From Candidatus Freyarchaeota archaeon (GTDB taxonomy: Archaea; Asgardarchaeota; Jordiarchaeia; Jordiarchaeales; Jordiarchaeaceae), in assembly GCA_030587365.1 (NCBI GenBank), contig JAUQZE010000007.1, positions 1 through 64,000 on the forward strand: DNA of 64,000 nucleotides, read 5' to 3'. The position numbers and the translations under genes were made by a program. How positions within the stretch are numbered: position 1 is the stretch's first letter; each line of letters starts with the position of its first letter. Positions 54,155 through 62,662 of the stretch are shown here, piece after piece. The notes below the pieces were generated by a model. It did no database searches and was not told the DNA's origin. It worked only from the letters and a program-made list of their open reading frames with translations.

Positions 54155-55429
54155 ATGAGTTATGATATACTCATAAAGAAGGACAAATACAAACAGTTCC
54201 ATTTAAAAGGAAATCCTTTCGTAAAAACTTCTGCGGAGGCTATGACCGAAGAGGAGATACTCGAAACTCTAGTGTTCACAGCAGAAGACGAATCAATAGC
54301 CACAAACATAGATATTGTTCTCAGCGGGGGCGGAGCAACCATCAGCCTGGTGGGTGACTACGGGACAGGAAAAAGCGTTAGGGCTGTAGCCATAGCTGAA
54401 ACTTTTAAGAAACACGGCGGATTGGTTTTCTTATGCAAGGTTCCTAGTGGAGACCCTGTTAGATATGCGATTGCACTTTTTGAATCAGTATGTCCTGAGG
54501 CACTCTCTCTAAAACTCGCCGTTGAAGATAAAGATTTTATTTTTGAAATTCGGGAATATTATAAAAATTTGACTATAAAAAATTTGGAGTTGGATTCTCA
54601 CAAGGCGGGGAGAGATTTAGCAAGCGTTTTTTCGCTTTTGAGTAAGAACGATTATTCTACCTGTTTTATTATAGACGAGTTTGAAGAGTTAATTTCTGCG
54701 GGAAATGAGAGAGAAATTAGAGAAGCCTTCACGCTTACTAGAGAGTATCTCTCAAGGGTTCACGGTCTTAAGAAACACATTACGGTTATTTGTAGTAGCC
54801 CGAAGTCATGGCAGATGGTTAAAGATGTTCATCCGGCTGTTATCTCCAGAATTATGGCTGAGATAGAGTTTGAAGATCTCGATAATAATGCGGCTGTTGA
54901 GCTGGTTAGCAAGAGACTGAAAATTTATAGAGAGGATAATCCTCCGAATCCCATTTTTCCTTTTACGAGGGAGGTTATTGAGAAGGCTAATGAGGTGGCC
55001 TACCATAATCCTCGCTACTTACTAGTTATTCTGCGAAGCACACTTGAGGCGGCTTTAAAGAGGGATGGCAGCCAGAGGGTTGAGCTTCAAGATCTTGATA
55101 CAGGTATCCGTCTGGCTAGAGGAAAGCTCAGCACGAGTATTCTTAAGAGAATGAAAGAGGAACTGACTACCCGGGAACTCGATATTTTCTTGAAAATCTG
55201 TGAAAAGTTTAATGGTGGTCCAGTATTTGCTAGCCAGTTAGCTGAATCTTTGGATATTGACCAAGGGAACATTTCAAGGTACCTTAACAAGTTGGCTAAA
55301 ATAGGGTATTTAAATCAGAATAGAGAGGGACAGAAAGTCTTATTCGAAGCCAAAGAACTCTACAAGGTAGTTTTTGCTAGGAAGAAAGCAATTAAGCTAG
55401 AGGCAAAAACAGACAAAAATGAGGAGTAG
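54155..55429 (+). CDS. AAA+ ATPase with C-terminal winged helix (Orc1/Cdc6-like architecture)
   Basis: About 424 residues from the ATG at 54155 (GGGGA upstream; a TTG at 54140 is an alternative). Walker A is 'LVGDYGTGKSVRAVAIAE', Walker B 'STCFIIDEFEELIS', sensor-1 'TVICSSPKSW' and sensor-2 region 'HNPRYLLVILRSTLEAAL'. The C-terminal 90 residues are a winged helix ('ASQLAESLDIDQGNISRYLNKLAKIGYL'). The order AAA+ then wHTH is that of Orc1/Cdc6 and of archaeal ATPase regulators. Sequence is divergent from standard Orc1/Cdc6, so an initiator role is only possible. Confidence 0.78.
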   Translation: MSYDILIKKDKYKQFHLKGNPFVKTSAEAMTEEEILETLVFTAEDESIATNIDIVLSGGGATISLVGDYGTGKSVRAVAIAETFKKHGGLVFLCKVPSGDPVRYAIALFESVCPEALSLKLAVEDKDFIFEIREYYKNLTIKNLELDSHKAGRDLASVFSLLSKNDYSTCFIIDEFEELISAGNEREIREAFTLTREYLSRVHGLKKHITVICSSPKSWQMVKDVHPAVISRIMAEIEFEDLDNNAAVELVSKRLKIYREDNPPNPIFPFTREVIEKANEVAYHNPRYLLVILRSTLEAALKRDGSQRVELQDLDTGIRLARGKLSTSILKRMKEELTTRELDIFLKICEKFNGGPVFASQLAESLDIDQGNISRYLNKLAKIGYLNQNREGQKVLFEAKELYKVVFARKKAIKLEAKTDKNEE

Positions 55430-55454
55430 AAAATTTTTTTTAATTTTTAAGAAG

Positions 55455-57254
55455 TTATTCCTTGCTGAGTGGTACGTAGTAGTATTCACCTTGCTCCTTT
55501 TGTAATTTATCCAGTCTTGAATCTTCCTTGTTAATTCTAGGTCTGCCGTTTTCTGGATCTCTGCGGAAGGTAATATTTAAAGCTTTGAGGAACTGATTCA
55601 TACCAGTTCTGAGATCTGTGGGTGATGCAGCTTCGCCTTTTACTCCGGGTACCCCGCTAAAGACCATTAGGCTGTCTGAGAGGCTGTCTACACCGATTAT
55701 GTCATGCTCCACGATAAAAGCGGCTACTTGCCAGTTTTCTATGACACGTCTGACTGTTCTCGCCATTATCAGTCTCTGTTCGGAGGATAGAAAGGCGCTG
55801 GGTTCGTCAAGGAGGTAGATGTCTGCGCTTCGCGATAAACAGGCTGCTATAGCTGCGCTCTGGAGTTCACCACCACTTAGTTCTGTAACCGATCTATCGA
55901 GCAAGTTCTCTAGTTCTAAAGGTTTGATTACATCAGATTTGAATGCGCTACTATCTGCTCTTTTTCCTCCAGCCTCTCTGAGTAACATTTCTACGGTTCC
56001 TTCATAATTAGCTTTTAGGTATTGGGGTTTGTAGCTGACTTTTATGTCTTCTTCGGGTGTTTTCCCTTCTTCAGGCTGGATTTCACCTGCGAGTAATTTG
56101 ATAAAAGTTGTTTTACCGATGCCGTTGGGTCCTATTATTCCTACTACTTCTCCCCTGTGGATTTCACCGCCCTCCACCTTTAATGAGAACCCATCATAGT
56201 TTTTTTTCATTTGTCCGAATGAAAGAAGAACCTCCTGGCCTTTCCATCCTGCGGAAGGTGTGGGGCTGGTGTGAAATCGGATAGGCTCCACGCGGAAGCG
56301 TAGATTTTCGTCTGGGAGAAATCCCGCTAGGTAGATGTTTATTCCCTCTCTGACACTGTGTGGGTTCGAAACCACTCCGTAGGCTCCGGGGGTTCCGTAG
56401 AACATGCATACAGCTTCGCTTAGATAGTCTACTAGGGCTAGGTCGTGTTCTACGCATATTACGGTTTTTTTCTCATCCGCAAGTCTTCTTATTACTCTTG
56501 CTATGTTTAGGCGTTGGTAGATATCTTCGTAGCTCGAGGGTTCGTCAAAGAGATAGACATCGGCATCCCTAGCAACGGTAGCTGCTATTGCAACTCTTTG
56601 GAGTTCACCGCCACTTAGAACTTTTAGTTCTCGATCCCATAGATTCTTTAACTCTAATTCTTCTGCAAGTTTTATGATTATCCCTCTTTCGTCGACTCTT
56701 TCTAGGAGTTCCCCCATCACTCCCTTTACTACCTCCGGTAGCCGAGTGATGTTTTGAGGTTTATGAACTATTCGCAGTTCTTCGGTAGACATTTTTTCGA
56801 AATAAGGTTGTAACTCGCTCCCGCGGTAATATTTGATTATACCATCCCACTCTGGTGGATTTTCAAAGTTACCCAGATTTGGTTTTATTTCGCCAGCTAA
56901 TATCCTCACAGCCGTGGTTTTACCCACACCATTTGGACCTATTAATCCAGTTACCTTTTCAGGCTTGGGTATAGGTAGGCGGTAGAGTTTGAAAGCGTTT
57001 GGACCGTACCGGTGTGTCAAGTTTTCTTCAAGCTCTCCGGGAAGATTGATAATCTTTATGGCTTTAAAGGGGCACTTCTTGGTGCACAATGCAGTCCCTT
57101 GACATAGCTTTTCGGATATTACTGCCTGACCAGTGTCTGAATCGAAGGTAATGATTTCTTCTCCCATTCTCACTACTGGGCAGAATCTGTAGCATTCTTT
57201 TTGGCAATCCTTTGGTTTGCAACGTTCTCTGTCAACTATTGCTATTCTTACCAT
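55455..57254 (-). CDS. ABCE1/Rli1 ribosome-recycling ATPase
   Basis: 599 residues. N-terminal two [4Fe-4S] ferredoxin-like domains: 'RCKPKDCQKECYRFCP' and 'LCQGTALCTKKCPFKAI'. Two nucleotide-binding domains follow: Walker A 'GPNGVGKTTAVRILAGE' and 'GPNGIGKTTFIKLLAGE', signatures 'LSGGELQRVAIAA' and 'LSGGELQSAAIAAC'. The length and order match ABCE1, which splits terminated ribosomes in archaea and eukaryotes. Convergent with the AAA+ gene (25 bp). The region upstream of its start is GT-rich on the plus strand. Confidence 0.97.
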   Translation of the reverse strand: MVRIAIVDRERCKPKDCQKECYRFCPVVRMGEEIITFDSDTGQAVISEKLCQGTALCTKKCPFKAIKIINLPGELEENLTHRYGPNAFKLYRLPIPKPEKVTGLIGPNGVGKTTAVRILAGEIKPNLGNFENPPEWDGIIKYYRGSELQPYFEKMSTEELRIVHKPQNITRLPEVVKGVMGELLERVDERGIIIKLAEELELKNLWDRELKVLSGGELQRVAIAATVARDADVYLFDEPSSYEDIYQRLNIARVIRRLADEKKTVICVEHDLALVDYLSEAVCMFYGTPGAYGVVSNPHSVREGINIYLAGFLPDENLRFRVEPIRFHTSPTPSAGWKGQEVLLSFGQMKKNYDGFSLKVEGGEIHRGEVVGIIGPNGIGKTTFIKLLAGEIQPEEGKTPEEDIKVSYKPQYLKANYEGTVEMLLREAGGKRADSSAFKSDVIKPLELENLLDRSVTELSGGELQSAAIAACLSRSADIYLLDEPSAFLSSEQRLIMARTVRRVIENWQVAAFIVEHDIIGVDSLSDSLMVFSGVPGVKGEAASPTDLRTGMNQFLKALNITFRRDPENGRPRINKEDSRLDKLQKEQGEYYYVPLSKE

Positions 57255-57563
57255 AAATAGCCCTCAACATTTTGTTAGCTTTAATGAAAAGGTTTTTGAT
57301 TAAAATTTTATGTAATGAGGATTCTGTTCTTTTTTTTGGGATGTTTCTGACATTCCATCTTTACGTTTGGGATGAGACCTAATAATCTTTTTTAGCTGGT
57401 AAAATTTGGGGTGGTCTGGGGTTATCTTGGGGTTTGTTTTTGGTGGCTTTGCGATGTGGATTTTTATTTATTTTTCTATTTTTTGTTTATATATTTTTTT
57501 ATTATTTCTTATTTAATTCGCTTAGTTTTTATATTAAACTCTACACCAATTTTTGGTGATTAA
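57255..57563. other. GT-rich intergenic region
   Basis: Upstream of ABCE1 (minus) and of the micropeptide (plus). The plus strand is strongly GT-rich. AT-rich tracts at 57480-57540 look like a promoter for the micropeptide gene. No other gene is seen. Confidence 0.4.
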
Positions 57564-57743
57564 ATGTCCAAGATACATTTTGTTCTGGCATCCCTAATAA
57601 CAGTGGCACTATTAGCCCTAGTTGTAGGACCAATTATGGGAGCAGGAGTTGTCAGTTCCTGGTGCTTCATGCCAAACATGTCATGGCTCGGTTGTCTTGG
57701 ATGGTTTGGCTGGTTATTCCTACCGTTCCCATATCCAATCTGA
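57564..57743 (+). CDS. Secreted Trp/Cys-rich micropeptide, 59 residues
   Basis: ATG at 57564 with GGTGAT just upstream (57555-57560). Residues about 4-27 are a signal-like hydrophobic helix ('HFVLASLITVALLALVVGP'). The mature part has two Cys and many aromatics ('SSWCFMPNMSWLGCLGWFGW') and ends in 'LFLPFPYPI'. I know of no family. It is flanked by AT-rich promoter-like DNA on its 5' side. It could be an antimicrobial (archaeocin-like) or envelope peptide; this is inference. Confidence 0.55.
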   Translation: MSKIHFVLASLITVALLALVVGPIMGAGVVSSWCFMPNMSWLGCLGWFGWLFLPFPYPI

Positions 57744-58058
57744 ATTATTTATTAGCTAGCTGATAGCCCCTTCTCCTTTTTTTATCCTGTTTAGATCGGT
57801 TAATTTAAATTTCGAATCATCCACCCCCGCGAAACGTTTTTTATATTTCGAAACAAGTCGAAAGCCCTCTATTCTGGTTTCTCCATATCCCAAGTATTAA
57901 GATGAGTATTCTCCTAATACAGCTAAAATAGGCCTTTTTTTATTTTTAATTTTGGAATCCAAAATTGGGATTGTTAAGTATGAGGAGGATTTTTACTAAT
58001 GATAGTTAGTCTTAAATTCGGTTTATCTCAAGTTTACTCGTATTGCTTTGCTTAGTTC
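57744..58058. other. Intergenic region
   Basis: Contains short pyrimidine tracts after the micropeptide and promoter-like AT-rich DNA before lplA. No stable structure or gene is supported. Confidence 0.35.
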
Positions 58059-58853
58059 TTGGTTTTGGCTGATAAGGTGTTTGAATTGAGGGAAACATGG
58101 CGTTTTTTGGATCTGGGGATAATTGATCCTCCGACTAGTGGTGCAGTAGGTGAAGTTATTCTGTTAGCACGTTCAAAAAAGGCAGTTCCAGATACTCTCT
58201 TTCTATATCAGAGGGATCCGCCTGCGTGTTCTATCGGTTACTTTCAAGCGGTGGAAAATGTAGTAGATGTTGAGGAGTGCAAAAGACTGAATGTTGATAT
58301 TTGTAGAAGGATAACAGGAGGAGGAGCAATTTACTCGGATATGGAAAATCTCACCTACAACATTGTTGTGAGTGAGGATAACAAGAAAATACCTCAAGAC
58401 ATTTTGAAGTCATACGAGGTACTTTGCCGTGGTGTAGTTGAAAGCCTAAAAATGCTAGGACTAGATGCGAGCTTCAAGCCAGTAAATGATATCCTAGTTG
58501 ATGGAAGAAAAATCAGCGGAAGTTCCCAGACCAGAAGAAAAAACGTTGTACTACATCACGGAACGCTTCTCGTGAAAACAGACATAAAAACCATGTCGAA
58601 GGTATTAAGGGTATCAAAAGAAAAGATGAGTGACAAAACCGCTAAATCCATAGAAGAAAGAGTCATAAATCTAGAAGCAGCTCTGAAGAAGAAACCAGAT
58701 ATAGAAATGATAAAAAATTTATTGAAAAGAGGATTTGAAAAAGCTCTGGATATAGAACTTATACCCGGCGAGCTCTCAGACTACGAAAAGCAACTAACTG
58801 ATAAATTTAAAAGAGAAAAATACTCTACCAGAGAATGGAATTTCCGACGCTAA
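58059..58853 (+). CDS. lplA: Lipoate-protein ligase A (N-terminal catalytic domain type)
   Basis: 264 residues, TTG start at 58059 or 58065. The ligase fold is seen in 'QRDPPACSIGYFQAVENVVD', 'CRRITGGGAIYSDMENLTYNIVV' (the RRxxGGG loop) and 'PVNDILVDGRKISGSSQTRR' (the lipoyl-AMP Lys). It transfers lipoyl or octanoyl groups to carrier lysines such as glycine-cleavage H protein. In archaea the C-terminal LplB part is often separate. Convergent (14 bp) with the first of two radical SAM genes, making a probable lipoylation module. Confidence 0.9.
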   Translation: MVLADKVFELRETWRFLDLGIIDPPTSGAVGEVILLARSKKAVPDTLFLYQRDPPACSIGYFQAVENVVDVEECKRLNVDICRRITGGGAIYSDMENLTYNIVVSEDNKKIPQDILKSYEVLCRGVVESLKMLGLDASFKPVNDILVDGRKISGSSQTRRKNVVLHHGTLLVKTDIKTMSKVLRVSKEKMSDKTAKSIEERVINLEAALKKKPDIEMIKNLLKRGFEKALDIELIPGELSDYEKQLTDKFKREKYSTREWNFRR

Positions 58854-58867
58854 AATCGTCCCATTTT

Positions 58868-59896
58868 TCAAATCTTGTCTTTTATTCTTGCTTCAAATTC
58901 ACGGGGTAACGCACAACAAGAAGCATACTTTTCGATTTTTAAACCAAGCTCTTCGGCTTCTTTTAGAGCACCCGGCGTAGGCATTCCCATCCTATCAACC
59001 GCATTTAAAGCCAAACAGTCTAATTTCCTTCTCTTGATTCCTCCGGGGCGCATACATCCTAAAGATATGGAGGTGGTTCTAAGCATTAACCGCGCAATCG
59101 CAATTATCTTTACCACCATTTCTGCACTAGGGGGAGTAACCCCCTCCATAAGGGTACCTGGTGTTGGAATTATTGTGATAAAGACTAATATCTCTGGATT
59201 TATTTTCTCTATCATTTTAAGGGCTTTGATTTCACCACTTATCCTCCCAAAATTTAAACCAACACAAATATGTGGAACAATATGTTTTATTCCCGCCCTT
59301 AAATGGTTATACAGAGACCTCTCGTAATCCTCAACTGTTTTATTCAGACCATAAACACCAGTTATGGTTTCGTTATCACCAATCACATCAACTGAAGCTA
59401 CATCAATTTTAGCTTCCGACAACCTCATAGCCAAATCCGAACCCAACAATCCCGTATGTACATTCAGAACAAGATCGGTATTCTCTTTTACGCGTTTAAT
59501 TACGTCCACATATGGTTCGAGTGGAACATGCCCATCGATGGTGCTCCCACCACTTATTAGGCAACCTACAGCACCTTCACGGTGTAAATCCAGACATACT
59601 TGATAAAGTTGATCCGGAGTCAGTGCAGGTATCATGTGTTGAAGGTAGTGACCGTTACAGTGAGCACATCTTAATTTACAAGATTCCCCCGTTACGGATA
59701 TTGAAGGAAACATTCGCGAAGGATAATAAGTGCGTAGAATGCGCCCCACCTCACGGTCAGTTATTATTCGAGACACTTTCAGCAATTTCTCGAAATTTTT
59801 ACCCTCAACGTTTAACAGGCTTTGTGCTTCCTGGAAAGTGATTCTCCTATCTAAAGCCTGGTTTAGAATAACCGTAATGTTTTTCTGTGCTTCCAC
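58868..59896 (-). CDS. Radical SAM enzyme, probable lipoyl synthase component (LipS1/LipS2 type)
   Basis: 342 residues. The SAM cluster is 'ESCKLRCAHCNGHYLQHM' (CxxxCxxC). TIM-barrel strands include 'GAVGCLISGGSTIDGHVPL', 'NVHTGLLGSDLAMRL', 'VDVIGDNETITGVYG' and 'LGCMRPGGIKRRKLDC'. A late 'YASCCALPREFE' could hold an auxiliary cluster. Archaeal LipS1/LipS2 proteins together replace LipA; the divergent neighbour and the ligase gene support this role. Which of the two this is I cannot say. The start at 59896 leaves 73 bp to the next gene. Confidence 0.75.
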   Translation of the reverse strand: MEAQKNITVILNQALDRRITFQEAQSLLNVEGKNFEKLLKVSRIITDREVGRILRTYYPSRMFPSISVTGESCKLRCAHCNGHYLQHMIPALTPDQLYQVCLDLHREGAVGCLISGGSTIDGHVPLEPYVDVIKRVKENTDLVLNVHTGLLGSDLAMRLSEAKIDVASVDVIGDNETITGVYGLNKTVEDYERSLYNHLRAGIKHIVPHICVGLNFGRISGEIKALKMIEKINPEILVFITIIPTPGTLMEGVTPPSAEMVVKIIAIARLMLRTTSISLGCMRPGGIKRRKLDCLALNAVDRMGMPTPGALKEAEELGLKIEKYASCCALPREFEARIKDKI

Positions 59897-59969
59897 TTCT
59901 ATTCACGCAAAGAGTCCTTTTCTGTGTTCTTCCAGAACAGTGACCCAATATAAATATGAGGGTTTCAAA

Positions 59970-61013
59970 ATGCAGGCAAAAATACCGCAAACGACTAGGG
60001 CAAAAGCAGAACTCCTCGAAAACGGAGCAATATTCGTAACAAATGTTAAAGACCTCCCCTTCCTTGCAGATCACTCAACCGCAGGTCCAAGTACAGGTCT
60101 GAACTGTATTTTTCTCCGTTTCGGTGATGGAAGGCTAGTACGCCTTAGATTAGCGGAAACCCAGCAAGAAACACCCTATACTTACGATGTTGAACGCAAA
60201 ATGATTCAGAGAAAAGGAAGGGACTGGTATCCCGCAAAACAGGTTGAAAGCCTTCTTCACTGTCCAGAACAGGTATTTCTTAACTTAGATTCAACCTGTA
60301 TCTATCACTGTAAGTTCTGTGCAACACCCGTAATCCAATCTCACGTTACACACAGAATCCTCAAGCCCAAAGTAGTAACGAGAACCATTAAGCGTGTAGC
60401 AGACAAAGGTTTAAGCGGAATAGCACTCACAACAGGAGTTTTCTCCTCACCCACTGAGAGCGTGAAACACATGTGCCTAGTAGTGAAAGCTATACGCAAA
60501 GAATTCGGAGACGCCCTCCCTATAGGAGTCGAACCCTTTGCCAATGAAGAGAAGCACGTAGATATGCTATACGCCGCCGGAGCAGACGAGATAAAAATCA
60601 ACGTTGAAAGCTATGACCCAGAAATCTTCGCAATTGTTTGCAACGAATTCGACTATAAAAACAATCTGAAAATGATTAGATACGCAGGAAAAGTCTTCGG
60701 AGAAAACCGAGCCTGCTCAAACATTATAATCGGACTCGGAGAAAAAGAGGAAACAATTAACAAGGGCGCAGAAGCTCTAGCGGATTGGGGAGTAATCGCA
60801 TCCCTGAGATCTCTGAACCTAAACCCTCTAATTAAATCCTCACTACAAGAAGCCTTAAACAATAGAGCCTCACGTCCTTCAGCCGAAAGATTAATCTTAC
60901 ACGCTACAAAGCATAAAGAAATCCTTGAGAAAAGAGGGTTAAACGTAACCAAGTTCAGAACTATGTGCCTCAAATGCACAGGTTGCGACATCGTTCCTCA
61001 AAGAGACCTCTGA
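59970..61013 (+). CDS. Radical SAM enzyme, probable lipoyl synthase partner (LipS1/LipS2 type)
   Basis: 347 residues from the ATG at 59970, which has GAGGGT upstream; the frame is open further 5' over the divergent gene, but that part is not coding. The SAM cluster is 'STCIYHCKFCATPVI' (CxxxCxxC). Barrel strands include 'GIALTTGVFSSPTESVKHM', 'GADEIKINVESYDPEIF' and 'CSNIIIGLGEKEETINKG'. The C-terminal 'MCLKCTGCDIVPQRDL' is a second cysteine cluster, like auxiliary-cluster enzymes that donate sulfur. Followed 14 bp later by a cysteine-bearing unknown. Confidence 0.78.
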   Translation: MQAKIPQTTRAKAELLENGAIFVTNVKDLPFLADHSTAGPSTGLNCIFLRFGDGRLVRLRLAETQQETPYTYDVERKMIQRKGRDWYPAKQVESLLHCPEQVFLNLDSTCIYHCKFCATPVIQSHVTHRILKPKVVTRTIKRVADKGLSGIALTTGVFSSPTESVKHMCLVVKAIRKEFGDALPIGVEPFANEEKHVDMLYAAGADEIKINVESYDPEIFAIVCNEFDYKNNLKMIRYAGKVFGENRACSNIIIGLGEKEETINKGAEALADWGVIASLRSLNLNPLIKSSLQEALNNRASRPSAERLILHATKHKEILEKRGLNVTKFRTMCLKCTGCDIVPQRDL

Positions 61014-61026
61014 AAGGAGATAGAGC

Positions 61027-61920
61027 ATGCCCAGAGTAATCCATCCTCAACAAGTAAATCTCGTAAAAGCTAAAGAAAGAGAAAACTCTAAAACTCTGAA
61101 AAAAAGAAAGGTGTTCCACACCACAAGATACATACTTGTCCAGTCACCAACAGGTTTTTCAGTATACGAAATCAGAACCACAGGCACCAGTCTCATAAGA
61201 ACGATATCAAACGCGATTCTGTTGAGCGATGAGGAAGAAACACTAACCATGGACTGCCCCAACATCAACCCCACACAAAAAACCGAAGTTATCAAAACTA
61301 CTATAAAACATCTAAAAAAGAATACACGAAGTATAATTTTCAAATCAAAGTATGAACACATAGGGATTGCACTATTCGAAACCCAAAACACAACAGTAGG
61401 AATAATTGAGATTGCCCCACCACCCTCCAAACTAGTTGATCAAGCACAAAACGCCCAAAAACAGGGACTGGTACGCAAAGACACAAAATTCAAAACCAAG
61501 ATAATTGACATCCTTAAGGAAATACCTGAAACAAACCTACCTGTGGTTTACCCTTGCAGTGCAAGCACAGGACGAAATTTTATTTTCTTAGATACAGACT
61601 CTGAAAAAATAGCATCCCTAACGGAACCAGCACTCGTGGTAGGTTGCCCAATAACCTTCGAAACTGTAAAAGAACTAAACCCAAGAATAGCAATAAAAAA
61701 AATCGACATATGCCCTGCACACTACGCAAGAAAAGAAACCACAACAAACGATTTCTACATAGTAAGATGTTGCCGCGCAAGCACCCAAGGAACACAAATA
61801 TACTCACCAAAAAGCAAACCTATAATAGCCCTAGAATGGGAACCCACAACAGAAAATTTTCTAGACGCAATCTATCTAGGAACCCTAGTAAAGAAACACC
61901 CCAACTACCCCCTATTCTAA
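61027..61920 (+). CDS. Unknown cysteine-bearing protein cotranscribed with radical SAM gene
   Basis: 297 residues, start ATG 14 bp after the radical SAM stop, behind GGAGAT (61017-61022). Not recognised. Two alpha/beta halves: residues 30-135 and 165-297. The second half carries 'VVYPCSASTGRN', 'LVVGCPITFETVKEL', 'KKIDICPAHYARKE' and 'FYIVRCCRASTQG', so at least five cysteines are clustered near its end. A sulfur carrier or accessory factor for the lipoyl synthases is an attractive guess from context only. The plus strand is strongly AC-rich, A-dominated, and G-poor. Confidence 0.65.
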   Translation: MPRVIHPQQVNLVKAKERENSKTLKKRKVFHTTRYILVQSPTGFSVYEIRTTGTSLIRTISNAILLSDEEETLTMDCPNINPTQKTEVIKTTIKHLKKNTRSIIFKSKYEHIGIALFETQNTTVGIIEIAPPPSKLVDQAQNAQKQGLVRKDTKFKTKIIDILKEIPETNLPVVYPCSASTGRNFIFLDTDSEKIASLTEPALVVGCPITFETVKELNPRIAIKKIDICPAHYARKETTTNDFYIVRCCRASTQGTQIYSPKSKPIIALEWEPTTENFLDAIYLGTLVKKHPNYPLF

Positions 61921-62071
61921 AACCAACAACCCAAAAAACTAAAACCAATACAATCCTTCTTCGAACCCAAACTATTCTTGCGAAATTAACACAATATCGC
62001 ACTAAAAACAAAATAACACGAATCCCCCAAAAAAAGACCACCGATTAACCTATTACACAAAAGTAAAAGAA

Positions 62072-62168
62072 AGGAGGGAGAGAGGGAGGTAGGCATGAAA
62101 TTTTAAAGTCCCCCTCCGCTAAAAGGGAGGGGGAGCTTTAGGAGGGAGAGAGGGAGGTAAGCATGAAA
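62072..62168. repeat. Two 29-bp direct repeats around a hairpin
   Basis: 62072-62100 and 62140-62168 match in 28 of 29 bases, both purine-rich (AGGAGGGAGAGAGGGAGGTA...). The 39 bp between them contain the strong hairpin CCCCCTCC (62110-62117) / GGAGGGGG (62126-62133). The spacing is regular (68 bp) but there are just two units. This is likely part of a mobile-element end or a regulatory purine tract. Confidence 0.7.
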
Positions 62169-62414
62169 CTCTACCCGGCTCGTTTGAACCGGTTTGAGTG
62201 TTTATTTAATTTATGTTTTCCTGCGTGTATCTATTTTTGGATTTACTTATAAATTTTTCTCAAATAAAACATAAAATATGAAAATTCTACGATTTTTTTG
62301 AAAAAATATAAAGAATATATATTTCTACCGGGTTCGTGTGTTATGGACAATAAGGAAGAAGCAGAGGGATAAAAATCTAAAGGATCTGAATCTCAGTGGT
62401 TTTTGACATACTCC
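62169..62414. other. AT-rich gene-free stretch
   Basis: Between the repeats and the structured element. It begins with a GC-rich patch (CCCGGCTCG near 62175) and is otherwise AT-rich. No gene is supported. Confidence 0.35.
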
Positions 62415-62517
62415 TCACCTCGAAAGGTTAGGGTTCTACACTTCTACTATTAGTGGTTAGAAGTGTGGGGCGTGTCACTACCCTGCTAATGGCTTCCGCA
62501 CCCTTCTTTCGGTGAGC
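62415..62517 (+). mobile_element. Structured IS605-end-like element or ncRNA
   Basis: The segment starts TTTTTGACATACTCCTCACC (62401-62420), which recalls the ends of IS200/IS605 (tnpB-type) elements in other prokaryotes. It folds into nested stems: CTCACC (62415-62420) with GGTGAG (62512-62517), AGGGT (62431-62435) with ACCCT (62481-62485), and ACACTTCTA (62439-62447) with TAGAAGTGT (62459-62467). No tnpB lies next to it, so it may be a solo end or a non-autonomous copy that keeps a structured RNA. Orientation is uncertain. Confidence 0.5.
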
Positions 62518-62662
62518 AAATCCTATTAATCTTTTTTCTCTTTTTTGGATATTTAAGCTCTCCGCAATTCATCCCCGTCTAAAAGGCCTGGAACTATCTT
62601 GTTAATCCTCTGTAAATCTGGTTCAAAATTAAAATTAGAGGGATTTTCAGGGGGGAGTATTA

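Noticed and set aside
59730..59969. Longer N-terminus for the second radical SAM protein
   Set aside because: The extra 80 codons are antisense to the divergent radical SAM gene; the ATG at 59970 with GAGGGT upstream gives the expected domain start.
61644..62048. Basic 134-residue open frame
   Set aside because: Overlaps the 61027-61920 gene in another frame and owes its openness to A/C-rich, G-poor DNA.
62072..62168. Two 29-bp repeats with a 39-bp spacer, CRISPR-like spacing
   Set aside because: Only two units, the spacer is itself a perfect hairpin, the repeat is a low-complexity purine tract, and no cas genes are present.
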